NCBI GenBank assembly: GCA_018400535.1
Contig: JAGYMQ010000037.1
Coordinates: 1-49,949 of the forward strand
Origin: Candidatus Cloacimonadota bacterium
Lineage (GTDB): Bacteria; Cloacimonadota; Cloacimonadia; Cloacimonadales; TCS61
Length of the DNA: 49,949 nt
Direction of reading: 5' to 3'
Under the pieces are notes generated by a model. The model searched no databases. It was not told the DNA's origin and saw nothing but the letters and a program-made list of their open reading frames with translations. Every line of letters starts with the position of its first letter. Position 1 is the first letter of the stretch. Positions 42,827 to 49,949 of the stretch are shown piece by piece. The position numbers and the translations under genes were made by a program.

Positions 42827-44109
42827 AATTTTTTTCCCTGTCTATTTCTGCGCATCAAAACGATACAGTCATCGATCGAGGCTTTGCCGGCAACAATATC
42901 TTCTGCCAGAGCGCGACAGGTTGGAGAGCCGCAGGCAGAACAATCGAGACCGGGCAATTTTTTGATGATCTCATCGATCTGTTTCATTTTGTTAATCGCA
43001 TTTTTGATCGAAGAATCGAGAGCCGTTATCGGACGTGGTTTCAATTCTAAAACATCCATTTTTCCATCGTGATATAAATTTTGGAAATACTCTGTTTGGA
43101 ATTCTTTCGTTGCGCCTTTTCGGATCATATCTTTGATGCGGCTGGAAGCTACAAAAGGATCTTCGATATTAAAAATTCCACCCACACATCCATTCGTGCA
43201 ATTATCCATCACGATATAGTCGAAAGTTTCTAATTGCTGATTTTCGATCTTGATGAGAACTTTGTTTGCATTGTGAATTCCGCTCACAGCCATAGTGCGG
43301 GCTCTTTCTCGCTGTTCAGAATTGATCTGCTCCGCCTCCAATTGGGATATTGCCCAGGTTAAACCTTTGGGAAAAACATCACATTCTTTTTCAGTTTCTT
43401 CTTTCTTTTGCAATTTTCCCATCACTTCTCTAAAAATATCCTGAGCAGAGATTGCTCCGTCTCCCAAATTTTTGTAAGTTCCTTCTGGCTGATGTGTGGC
43501 TGTTACTTGCGCAGCACAAGGCACAATAAGGAAAATGCCAATATTTTCAGGAGCTATTTTTTTTTCTTTTCGAACTTTTTCTCGAAAATAATAGGCAAGT
43601 GCGCTCATCGGAGCTTCCAAATGAATAACATTTGGCAGCAGCGAAGGAAAACGCACCTGGATCAAGCGAACAATAGCCGGGCATTTTGAGGAAATGATCG
43701 GACGAATTTTGGGATGTCTTTTCACATAATCATGAATGAAACTGCTGATAACTTCGGTGACCATTGATTCTTCTGCGATTTCATCGAATCCAATTTGTAA
43801 AATCGCTTTTTTAGCAGCTCGATAATTTATTTTTTGTGAAAATTGTCCTGCAAAGGAAGAAGAGAGGATCGCTATTTTATATTTGAATTTTGATATTGTT
43901 GATAATTTATCAGCAGAAGTCTGGATAGCATTGAAAGGACAAACCTGCACACATTTTCCGCAATCAATGCAGCGATCATTCAATAATTCCACTTTTCCAT
44001 TGCGCACACGCAAAGCTTCTGTGATGCAGACGCGCACACATTTCGTGCAGCCTGTGCAATTCTCTTTGACGATCTTTATGGCATGAAAATATTCTTTTTG
44101 ATTATTCAT
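42823..44109 (-). CDS. HydS-like [FeFe] hydrogenase homologue, putative H2 sensor
   Basis: 428 residues. Two N-terminal [4Fe-4S] motifs (CTGCTKCVRVC, CIDCGKCVQVC), an H-domain with altered signatures, and a C-terminal four-Cys domain (C390, C393, C398, C415 in LDCSACGSPTC...DDC) as in Fe-S domains of sensory homologues. H-cluster loops read SSKCPAI (for TSCCPxW), VPCAAQV (for MPCxxKK) and DNCTNGCVGG (for MACxGGCxxGGG). Four Cys that could hold the [4Fe-4S] part remain (C143, C198, C304, C308), but the first Cys of loop 1 and the Lys of loop 2 are gone. Catalysis is likely weak, so sensing is the better guess. No PAS domain is seen. Overlaps the ATPase gene by 8 bases. Confidence 0.88.
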   Translation of the reverse strand: MNNQKEYFHAIKIVKENCTGCTKCVRVCITEALRVRNGKVELLNDRCIDCGKCVQVCPFNAIQTSADKLSTISKFKYKIAILSSSFAGQFSQKINYRAAKKAILQIGFDEIAEESMVTEVISSFIHDYVKRHPKIRPIISSKCPAIVRLIQVRFPSLLPNVIHLEAPMSALAYYFREKVRKEKKIAPENIGIFLIVPCAAQVTATHQPEGTYKNLGDGAISAQDIFREVMGKLQKKEETEKECDVFPKGLTWAISQLEAEQINSEQRERARTMAVSGIHNANKVLIKIENQQLETFDYIVMDNCTNGCVGGIFNIEDPFVASSRIKDMIRKGATKEFQTEYFQNLYHDGKMDVLELKPRPITALDSSIKNAINKMKQIDEIIKKLPGLDCSACGSPTCRALAEDIVAGKASIDDCIVLMRRNRQGKKL

Positions 44110-44599
44110 AAAAAATTACGAGCTCCAAAAAAGTATTTGCTCCTTCTTGCGATTCGATATGCAGAACATCAGCATTTTTCTTGATATTTGGCAAACCCAA
44201 ACCAGCTCCAAAACCCATTTCTCGGATCATTTCATCGGCGGTGGAAAAACCAGGTTCCATCGATTGATTGATATCTTTCATACCTGGTCCATTATCTTTG
44301 AAAACGACGTGAACACAATTATCATAGATATTCGCAATAATATTGCCACCACGGCTATGAGCGGTCACATTGATCTCTGCTTCATAGACAGCGATCGCCA
44401 CGCGCCGCAAGATCGTGTTATCAACGCCGAGTCTTTTCAGAGCCAGCTTAATTTCGGAAGAAGCTTTTCCTGTGTTCACAAAATCACGTTCTCCTATGCT
44501 GTAGCTGAGATCATAATCCGGTTCAGGTTTATTTTCCATAAATTTTTTTGCTTCAGGTTCTTTGGATTCTCTATAATACCAGAATTCGCTCATGATCAT
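44102..44599 (-). CDS. RsbW/RsbT-like ATPase (anti-sigma factor type)
   Basis: 165 residues. The GHKL fold of the small serine-kinase family: IAVYEAEINVTAHS (N-box), FKDNGPGM (G1) and MGFGAGLGLPNIKKNAD (G2). The first about 25 residues are extra. Members phosphorylate anti-anti-sigma proteins or bind sigma factors. No STAS partner is in the operon. ATGA overlap with the DRTGG gene before it and with the HydS-like gene after it implies a tight stoichiometric unit. Confidence 0.86.
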   Translation of the reverse strand: MIMSEFWYYRESKEPEAKKFMENKPEPDYDLSYSIGERDFVNTGKASSEIKLALKRLGVDNTILRRVAIAVYEAEINVTAHSRGGNIIANIYDNCVHVVFKDNGPGMKDINQSMEPGFSTADEMIREMGFGAGLGLPNIKKNADVLHIESQEGANTFLELVIFYE

Positions 44600-44943
44600 A
44601 TCTTGCAGCTTGCCAAACCAGAATTGTATAAAATTCCACTTGTTTTATAGAGCGTAAATTTGGTTAGGATCAAAGGAAGATCGCGCTTTGCAGCCATTTT
44701 GATGATCTCGTCTGTCGGTCTTTTTCCTCTCACAAAGACAATACCAAAAAGATCGATCATGTCTGCAAGTCTGATCACCTGCGGATTGGTCAATCCTGTT
44801 AAAAGCAAAGTTGGCTCTTTGGTACAGTGCAAAATATCGCTGATCAGATCAGAGCCGAAAGCGCACGTAACATCAATATCAATATTGACATCTTTGGTGA
44901 GCAATTCACCATTCAATGCTTTTATGACTTTTTTTAAATTCAT
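44596..44943 (-). CDS. DRTGG-domain protein (first copy)
   Basis: 115 residues and first gene of the hydrogenase operon. CAFGSDLISDILHCTKEPTLL, VIRLADMIDLFGIVFV and LPLILTKFTLYKTSGIL match the DRTGG layout and align with the second copy at 42485-42826. Probably senses a ligand or pairs with the ATPase encoded next. No strong promoter was recognised in front of it. Confidence 0.8.
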   Translation of the reverse strand: MNLKKVIKALNGELLTKDVNIDIDVTCAFGSDLISDILHCTKEPTLLLTGLTNPQVIRLADMIDLFGIVFVRGKRPTDEIIKMAAKRDLPLILTKFTLYKTSGILYNSGLASCKI

Positions 44944-45097
44944 TCTAAAACCCTTATGATCTCTATTATTTTGAGTGGCAAAATCTTGAGCGAAATCAAT
45001 AGGTCAAGTAAAAAATGAGAATGCATTTTCATTTGCAATCAGCTACTCTAAATGCTAAAGATCAATAAATAAAAACTTCTGCATAATTACATTTTTT
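44944..45097 (-). promoter_or_regulatory. Upstream region of the hydrogenase operon
   Basis: The promoter of the 10-kb operon must lie here or slightly further up. On the minus strand a TTGACC (45002-45007) is followed at 17 bases by ATTTTG, a poor -10 box. No Rex-type or sigma-54 site could be identified with confidence by eye. Confidence 0.3.
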
Positions 45098-45279
45098 GTC
45101 ATTCTGTTTGCCTTGACCAAAGGAAACGAAGGCTTGATGGAACTGACACGATTTGTCTGAAAGAATCTAACAGACTTCTTTTAGCTTTACTTCTTTGTTT
45201 GTGAAGAAGATACGAGAAGCATAAAAAAGATAATCACGAGATTCTTCGTAAGTAAAGATGAAATATTCGTCAGAATGTC
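45098..45279. repeat. Degenerate fold-back repeat
   Basis: Ends GTCATTCTG (45098-45106) and CAGAATGTC (45271-45279) are inverted copies with one mismatch. Inside, AAGAATCT (45161-45168) and AGATTCTT (45239-45246) form a second perfect inverted pair. The motifs resemble the dispersed TCATTCTGA...GAAGAATCT palindromes found in many environmental genomes (from memory). No coding frame is present. It looks like an old, decayed palindromic element between two operons. Confidence 0.4.
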
Positions 45280-45413
45280 ATCCAATTTTCTTATTATGCA
45301 AAACTCATTCAATGAATAAATATCTGTTGTAAAAAAATTAAATTGGTGATTACCCACACTTCTTTGCCAAAAATCTAAAAATTTCTGTTGAAGATCGTTT
45401 CAGAGTTTTTTCA

Positions 45414-45449
45414 GATAAAAAAAACCGACCTGCGATCACAGGCCGGTTA
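45414..45449 (-). terminator. Terminator of the Gld-type ABC operon
   Basis: On the minus strand AACCGGCCTG (45439-45448) pairs with CAGGTCGGTT (45423-45432) with a single G-U, a 6-nt loop and eight T after the stem. It begins 8 bases past the stop of the DUF4340 gene. Confidence 0.92.
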
Positions 45450-45456
45450 ATAATTT

Positions 45457-46383
45457 TTATTTTTTTTGGAAATCCTCAGCTTCTTTCAGATAGCGATCCA
45501 GCCAGCTTTGATAGACGATGAAAAGTGTTTTTGTTTCATCATTTTTCTGCAAAATGAATTTCTTTTCTTCTTCATGAGGGATCATTTTAAATGTCATTGT
45601 CGATCCATCAAATTTCTCGACACTGATCGTTGCTTGTGGAGATTTTAGTTCTTCTTCATACTTTTCAAATTCATTATCGATAAATTTCGTCGAATGAATT
45701 CGTTTCAAACCACTGAAGATACGACGCAGATTTTCATTCTCATTGTCGATCTTAAATTGCACTTTCCCGCTTTTGTATTGCCAGGTCGTATCAGCAAAAG
45801 AAATAGAATAATCATTTTGTTTAGAATCGATGTTTATTTTTGCAATATCAGCTTCTTCAAATTCTGCTACGATCTTTTTACGCCAGTTAGAAAGCTGAGC
45901 TTTCATTAGATAGGAAATATTGCTTTCCAGGCGGAAAATTTTATTCTTTCCTTTTTTTCGAGCAGGCGTGTTGTTATAATCCTGACTTTCCCCGATGAGC
46001 GATCTATCCAATATTTGATCATTTTCATCGAACAAAGTCAATTCCGTTGCCAAACTGTCAGTCAGCTCATATTTTTCGAATGAGCTTTCTTCTTCTGCGA
46101 TGGGAAGGCTGGAAGTTTTCACCTTGATAACGCGATCGAAGAAATTATTTATCTTGGTTTCATCGGCAGGATATTGGATAGGATCGATGATCTGCCAGCT
46201 GCCATTTTGTTTTGCGATGCGGATCGTGTCCTTGACATCAGCAATTTCCAGACTTGCGATAGCAATAGAATCCACGTCAAAAAAATTGACACGTTTTTCC
46301 ACATTATCGTTCATTTTCGTGATCGCAAAGATGATCACAAGCACAAGCAATACAACAAGATAGATTTTGTTTTGTTTACTCAT
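45457..46383 (-). CDS. DUF4340 membrane-anchored protein
   Basis: 308 residues with one N-terminal membrane helix (about 7-22) and a beta-rich extracytoplasmic part. Repeated W-x-I/Y-x segments (GSWQIIDPIQYPAD, DTTWQYKSGK) and L-S-NWRKK fit DUF4340, which usually follows a GldG-like gene, as here. The ATG overlaps the GldG-like stop by 8 bases. It may act as a periplasmic part of the transporter; function unknown. Confidence 0.85.
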   Translation of the reverse strand: MSKQNKIYLVVLLVLVIIFAITKMNDNVEKRVNFFDVDSIAIASLEIADVKDTIRIAKQNGSWQIIDPIQYPADETKINNFFDRVIKVKTSSLPIAEEESSFEKYELTDSLATELTLFDENDQILDRSLIGESQDYNNTPARKKGKNKIFRLESNISYLMKAQLSNWRKKIVAEFEEADIAKINIDSKQNDYSISFADTTWQYKSGKVQFKIDNENENLRRIFSGLKRIHSTKFIDNEFEKYEEELKSPQATISVEKFDGSTMTFKMIPHEEEKKFILQKNDETKTLFIVYQSWLDRYLKEAEDFQKK

Positions 46384-47956
46384 AAAGCTCTCCTATGATC
46401 TTTCTTTTATTCATTTCTTTTTGGTAGCGAATCAGTCCGATGATGATCAATAAAATTGACGGGAAGAGAATATTCAACCATCTCACGACTTTTTTCATTC
46501 CAGAACTGATCTCTTTCAAAGGCTTGTATTCAGTCTGACGGGATCGGATTTCGATCAATGTTTCTTCAGCTGCCAGATAATCAACGGAATTTAGCACGAA
46601 ATTCAGATTATTTTCCACATTCGCTCCAATTCCTTCTTTCACAAAATCAGAATCTGTGACCAAGATGATCTGAGTAGCTTTGCTGGAAGGTATTGCATCG
46701 TTATACTCTGGGTTGTTGGCAAAATAGCTGGAAATCGAACCGCTGAAGATCCCGCCCAGGATTTTTGGTGGATCGATAAACATCGTTTTCAGATCTGTAT
46801 CCATATACTTTTGCACTCCGATATCCAATTGCGGTTTCGTTACTGCTCCAGAATTATTGGAAGAACTTAGTAGCGGCTCGAAAGAGAAACCACCAGTATT
46901 TGTCGTATCGATCTCGGAAGCATAGACCAATTGCATTTGATCAATATTTTTGACGATCAGATTTTCTTTGTTAAAATTATGAATAACTGGAAAGAAAGGA
47001 TAATTTACAGGTGTCATCATTCGGAAAATGCCTCGTTGTTGCTGAACATTGACCTGACCACAATTTGCATCGGCGATGATATTATCTTTGATGTGAATTC
47101 CATAATGATTGAGTAGTTGAAAAAGATTGGAATTGATCAAATTGGCTTGTTGTGTGCGCATATCAGTCGTCACTCGGTTTTGCAGCAAGACCAGATTCCC
47201 GTTTTTCATCAAATATTGATCGAGATTAAAAAGCTGTTCTTTGGAGAGCGAATCTTCGATCCCAGCCAAGATGAGCACTTCGACATCAGCTGCGATTTCG
47301 CCAGTCAGATCAGTTTTTTGTAATTCATAGCTTTCTGCGATATGTTCTTGCAAAGTGGCAAAATCACTTTGATTCTGCTGCTGATAACCTCGCATCTGCG
47401 GTGGTGTCTTTTCTGTATCATAGAAAGCTATCTTTTTCAAGCCGATCGAAGCTATCTTCTTGATCTTCTTTGTAATATCATATTCCAAACCACGTGTATT
47501 TTCAACTAAGGGAATATTTTCCTTTTTATCTTGATAAAGGAAAACCAATCCCATATAAACTTCCCGCACGACGAACTTATCATTTTCCACAACGCGCATC
47601 GAAGCTGGAAAAATTTGATGTTGTTGCGCTTCTTTCTTCAATTTTTCTTCATCAGATGGGTCGATGAATTCAAAGCGCAATTTCCCGTGCGAATAGGCTT
47701 GATATTCCGATAAAATATCTTGAGTGAAGCGACGTGCATCAGCATATTCTCCTGGCAAATTCTTGGAAAAATAAGCTTTTATGACTAGTCGGTCATCCAG
47801 TTTTTTTACTGCTTCCTTACTTGCTTTTGATAGAGAATAAATCTTTCCTTTAGAAAAATCGAATCTCTTAAATATCGATAGCGAAAGGAGATTGACCAAA
47901 ATTAATATTGCCACAAATATGGTGATATTTACTGAAATCGATTTTTGCAATTTCAT
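46376..47956 (-). CDS. GldG-like ABC transporter auxiliary protein
   Basis: 526 residues: an N-terminal membrane helix (about 11-28), a large extracytoplasmic GldG region (FDFSKGKIYSLS, VIKAYFSKNLP, ENTRGLEYDITKKI, Rossmann-like LILAGIEDSLSKEQL) and a C-terminal helix (about 495-514) before a short basic tail. In gliding Bacteroidetes GldG works with GldA and GldF; the same trio is common in non-gliders, where it is of unknown use. 10 bases after the permease gene. Confidence 0.9.
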   Translation of the reverse strand: MKLQKSISVNITIFVAILILVNLLSLSIFKRFDFSKGKIYSLSKASKEAVKKLDDRLVIKAYFSKNLPGEYADARRFTQDILSEYQAYSHGKLRFEFIDPSDEEKLKKEAQQHQIFPASMRVVENDKFVVREVYMGLVFLYQDKKENIPLVENTRGLEYDITKKIKKIASIGLKKIAFYDTEKTPPQMRGYQQQNQSDFATLQEHIAESYELQKTDLTGEIAADVEVLILAGIEDSLSKEQLFNLDQYLMKNGNLVLLQNRVTTDMRTQQANLINSNLFQLLNHYGIHIKDNIIADANCGQVNVQQQRGIFRMMTPVNYPFFPVIHNFNKENLIVKNIDQMQLVYASEIDTTNTGGFSFEPLLSSSNNSGAVTKPQLDIGVQKYMDTDLKTMFIDPPKILGGIFSGSISSYFANNPEYNDAIPSSKATQIILVTDSDFVKEGIGANVENNLNFVLNSVDYLAAEETLIEIRSRQTEYKPLKEISSGMKKVVRWLNILFPSILLIIIGLIRYQKEMNKRKIIGELYE

Positions 47957-47966
47957 ATATTTCCTC

Positions 47967-48680
47967 CTATTTCCATTTTCTGGCTTCCAAAATGTGAACA
48001 GCCAATTTCAGGAAAAGAAAAGTCAAACTCAAAAAATAGACCAGGTTTCTCGTATCGACCACGCCGCGCGAGATATTGGAAAGATGATAACCAACGCTGA
48101 GATATTGGAAAAATCCAACCAGAAAACTGGGAATAAAATGCAGAGAAAATTGGATAATATACAGGATAAAAACGATGAAGAAGCTGATGATGAAAGCAAC
48201 GATCTGGTTATTCGTCAGACTGGAAGCGAAAATACCGATCGCACTGTAAGCTGCTCCCAACAACAATAATCCAAGATATCCGCAGAAAATAGCTCCATAA
48301 TCGATATTCTGTCCCAAGATCATGATCGTGAGCAAATGAATTAATGTGAAAACCAGACCAATCGCGATCAATCCAAAAGAGGCCCAGAATTTTCCCCAAA
48401 CGATATCAGAATCTTTGATCGGATAGGTTAAAAGCAATTCCATCGTGCCGTTGCTATTTTCCTTCGCGATCAAACCCATTGTGATCGCTGGTATGAAAAA
48501 AAGATAGATGATGGGAACTATCCCAAATAGAGATCTCATTTCTGCTACATTATTGATGAATAGCGGACTGGAAAAGAACCAACCGCTGATCAGTAAAAAA
48601 GCAACTAATAAAATATAGGCAGCTGGAGAAGCGAAATAACTTTTCAATTCACTTTTTGCGATTATCGATCTATAATTCAT
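47967..48680 (-). CDS. ABC-2 type permease (GldF-like)
   Basis: 237 residues with six predicted membrane helices. The N-terminal AKSELKSYFASPAAYILL and the segment LAKENSNGTMELLLTYPIKDSDIVWGKF (here noted only by its start and end) are typical of GldF/ABC-2 permeases. Its ATG overlaps the ATPase stop, so the two are coupled. Forms the membrane channel of the transporter. Confidence 0.9.
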   Translation of the reverse strand: MNYRSIIAKSELKSYFASPAAYILLVAFLLISGWFFSSPLFINNVAEMRSLFGIVPIIYLFFIPAITMGLIAKENSNGTMELLLTYPIKDSDIVWGKFWASFGLIAIGLVFTLIHLLTIMILGQNIDYGAIFCGYLGLLLLGAAYSAIGIFASSLTNNQIVAFIISFFIVFILYIIQFSLHFIPSFLVGFFQYLSVGYHLSNISRGVVDTRNLVYFLSLTFLFLKLAVHILEARKWK

Positions 48681-49615
48681 TTTGCACCTCCATCTTCGAT
48701 CGTCAGATTGCGGAAAACAGCTTCCAAACTAACATGTTCACGATACATCTCCAATATTTTCCAATCTTTAGTCTTGATGAATTCGTAAATTTCCAGGCGT
48801 TTATCTTCGCCAGAATCAAATTCGATCGCAACTTTTGAAACATCTTCTGAAATCTGATCATTGGAAAGAACAGTGATGCCTTCAATGTTTTCGTTGAGTT
48901 CTGGAATTTCTTCAGCCGGTGCGATCAATTCCAATTTCAGCTGTGTTTTATTTTCCATACTGGATTGCAATTCTTCCGGTGAACCATCTGCCACGATAGA
49001 TCCTTTGTTGATGATGACTATTCGATCACAAACTGCTTGCACTTCCTGCAAAATATGACTGGATATAATGAGCGTCTTTTCCTTTCCCAGTTTCTTTATC
49101 AATTCTCTGATCTCAACGATTTGGTTTGGATCCAAGCCGCTTGTCGGTTCATCGAGGATCAATATCTTCGGATCGTGGAATATCGCCTGAGCAATACCAA
49201 CTCGTTGCTTGTAACCTTTGGAAAGACTTTTAATTGGTTTTTGGATGATGCCGTGTAAACCGCAGAGAGAAATCACTTCTTTTAAACGGGCTTTAAAGTT
49301 TACCACTTTTCTAACTTTTGCAATAAATTCCAGATAGTCATAAACGGTCATATCGGTGTAGAGCGGATTGTGTTCGGGGAGATAGCCGATCAATTTTCTG
49401 ATCTCGATCGAATCCTTTTCAATATCCAGGTTTTCAACTGAGATATTTCCCGAACTGGGTTTGAGAAAGCATGTTATCATGCGAAGTGTCGTGGTCTTTC
49501 CTGCGCCATTCGGACCAAGAAATCCCAGGATCTCACCTTCATTGATCTCAAAATTGATATGATCGACCGCTCGTAATGTTCCATAATCTTTAGTTAAATT
49601 CTGTAGCTGAATCAT
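48677..49615 (-). CDS. ABC transporter ATP-binding protein (GldA-like)
   Basis: 312 residues. Walker A GPNGAGKTT, Q-loop GYLPEHNPLY, signature LSKGYKQRVG, Walker B LILDEPTSGLD and the switch His (ISSHILQEV) are all present. A C-terminal extension of about 90 residues (LKLELIAPAEEI...) is usual for this branch. AAGGAG precedes ATG. First gene of the four-gene operon; a candidate promoter lies 40-70 bases upstream. Confidence 0.94.
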   Translation of the reverse strand: MIQLQNLTKDYGTLRAVDHINFEINEGEILGFLGPNGAGKTTTLRMITCFLKPSSGNISVENLDIEKDSIEIRKLIGYLPEHNPLYTDMTVYDYLEFIAKVRKVVNFKARLKEVISLCGLHGIIQKPIKSLSKGYKQRVGIAQAIFHDPKILILDEPTSGLDPNQIVEIRELIKKLGKEKTLIISSHILQEVQAVCDRIVIINKGSIVADGSPEELQSSMENKTQLKLELIAPAEEIPELNENIEGITVLSNDQISEDVSKVAIEFDSGEDKRLEIYEFIKTKDWKILEMYREHVSLEAVFRNLTIEDGGAK

Positions 49616-49653
49616 ACAATTTCTCCTTTTATTTTGATTTATTTTACGAGCAC

Positions 49654-49682
49654 CTATTTTGAAAAATAGCTGATGCTGTCAA
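49654..49682 (-). promoter_or_regulatory. Candidate promoter of the ABC operon
   Basis: On the minus strand a perfect TTGACA (49677-49682) is followed at 17 bases by AAATAG (49654-49659), a weak -10. The -10 box is one arm of a small perfect palindrome (49654-49669, CTATTTT-GA-AAAATAG), which could be an operator. Confidence 0.4.
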
Positions 49683-49756
49683 GAAAAAATAAGATTTGTT
49701 AGCAATCGGGTGATCTGACTGTTAAAGAACAAATTGAACAAACCAAGATTTCTCCC

Positions 49757-49774
49757 CTATCCCTGAAGGGATAG
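49757..49774. repeat. Short palindrome with GA centre
   Basis: CTATCCCT-GA-AGGGATAG: two perfect 8-base arms around a 2-base centre. First of the group at the right edge of the window. Confidence 0.75.
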
Positions 49775-49818
49775 ACTATTTAATTATTTAACAAACATTT
49801 ACCACGCTATAAATTGCC

Positions 49819-49859
49819 TAATAGCCTGCGCATTAATAGCCTGCGCCTTCAGGCGTAGG
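49819..49859. repeat. Direct repeat plus palindrome with TC centre
   Basis: The 12-base TAATAGCCTGCG occurs twice (49819-49830 and 49834-49845). The second copy runs into CCTGCGCCT-TC-AGGCGTAGG (49840-49859), 9-base arms with one G-U type mismatch. GC-rich against an AT-rich background. Confidence 0.7.
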
Positions 49860-49886
49860 AACAAAATTCGAAAATTAAATTATTTT

Positions 49887-49932
49887 ACGGCGTTCACGTC
49901 GTTACCATTCCCAAACGCCGTGAACGGCGTTT
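49887..49932. repeat. Two related palindromes at right edge
   Basis: ACGGCGT-TC-ACGTCGT (49887-49902, one mismatch) is followed 10 bases on by AAACGCCGT-GA-ACGGCGTTT (49913-49932, perfect 9-base arms). The two share the ACGGCGT core. They look like a REP-type pair and may continue beyond the window. No transposase is present in the window. Confidence 0.7.
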
Positions 49933-49949
49933 ATTTTTGGTCGGGACGT

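Noticed and set aside
44973-44992. Sigma-54-like TGGCA...TTGAGC near the hydrogenase operon
   Set aside because: It points away from the operon, the spacing is off by one and the GC position is wrong.

Overview
The window reads as a chromosomal segment of a low-GC, strictly anaerobic diderm bacterium. Evidence for anaerobiosis is an electron-bifurcating-type [FeFe] hydrogenase operon, two radical SAM enzymes and a B12-dependent (oxygen-indifferent) ribonucleotide reductase. Evidence for two membranes is a LolC/E-type permease and a GT9 heptosyltransferase-like gene. The Gld-type ABC operon, class II NrdJ, large SRP RNA and trimeric hydrogenase together would fit the FCB group, and Cloacimonadota is my best guess. 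That placement is an inference and was not tested by phylogeny.

Layout. 1-340: a palindromic repeat and a terminator. 338-2314 (minus): trxA, groES with a CIRCE-like operator, and hisS. 2354-3069 (minus): a large SRP RNA with its own promoter just upstream of hisS, an ORF remnant and tRNA-Ser(CGA). 3088-12426 (minus): one long run read from rpmF through plsX, fabH, fabD, fabG, a small unannotated ORF, acpP, fabF and rnc to an Elp3-like radical SAM protein and a VWA membrane protein; this is the fatty-acid synthesis island. 12811-16620 (plus): lipoprotein, membrane protein, alkaline-phosphatase-superfamily enzyme, LolC/E permease. 16952-23061 (plus): nrdJ, alaS, GT9. 23155-34554 (plus): a 1,435-residue NTPase-TPR-GAF-sigma54 activator, then a compact DNA metabolism run (exonuclease-DinG helicase, EndoIII-like glycosylase, PgeF-like, radical SAM with a clamp-binding-like tail, recG).

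34614-44943 (minus) is the metabolic centrepiece: a 12-gene [FeFe] hydrogenase operon. Transcription starts with a putative sensory block (DRTGG, RsbW-like ATPase, HydS-like H-cluster protein with altered motifs, second DRTGG, PHP protein) and continues into the catalytic block (NuoE, HATPase, HndB, NuoF, a second NuoE, a second NuoF, HydA). Several thioredoxin-fold ferredoxin domains have lost their cysteines (HndB and the second NuoF).

45457-49615 (minus) is a GldA/GldF/GldG/DUF4340 ABC operon. The right edge carries a cluster of short palindromes with GA or TC centres.

The strongest candidates for poorly described biology are the H2-sensing-like block of the hydrogenase operon with its duplicated, cysteine-stripped diaphorase parts, and the giant sigma-54 regulator. 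No CRISPR array, prophage or transposase gene was seen.
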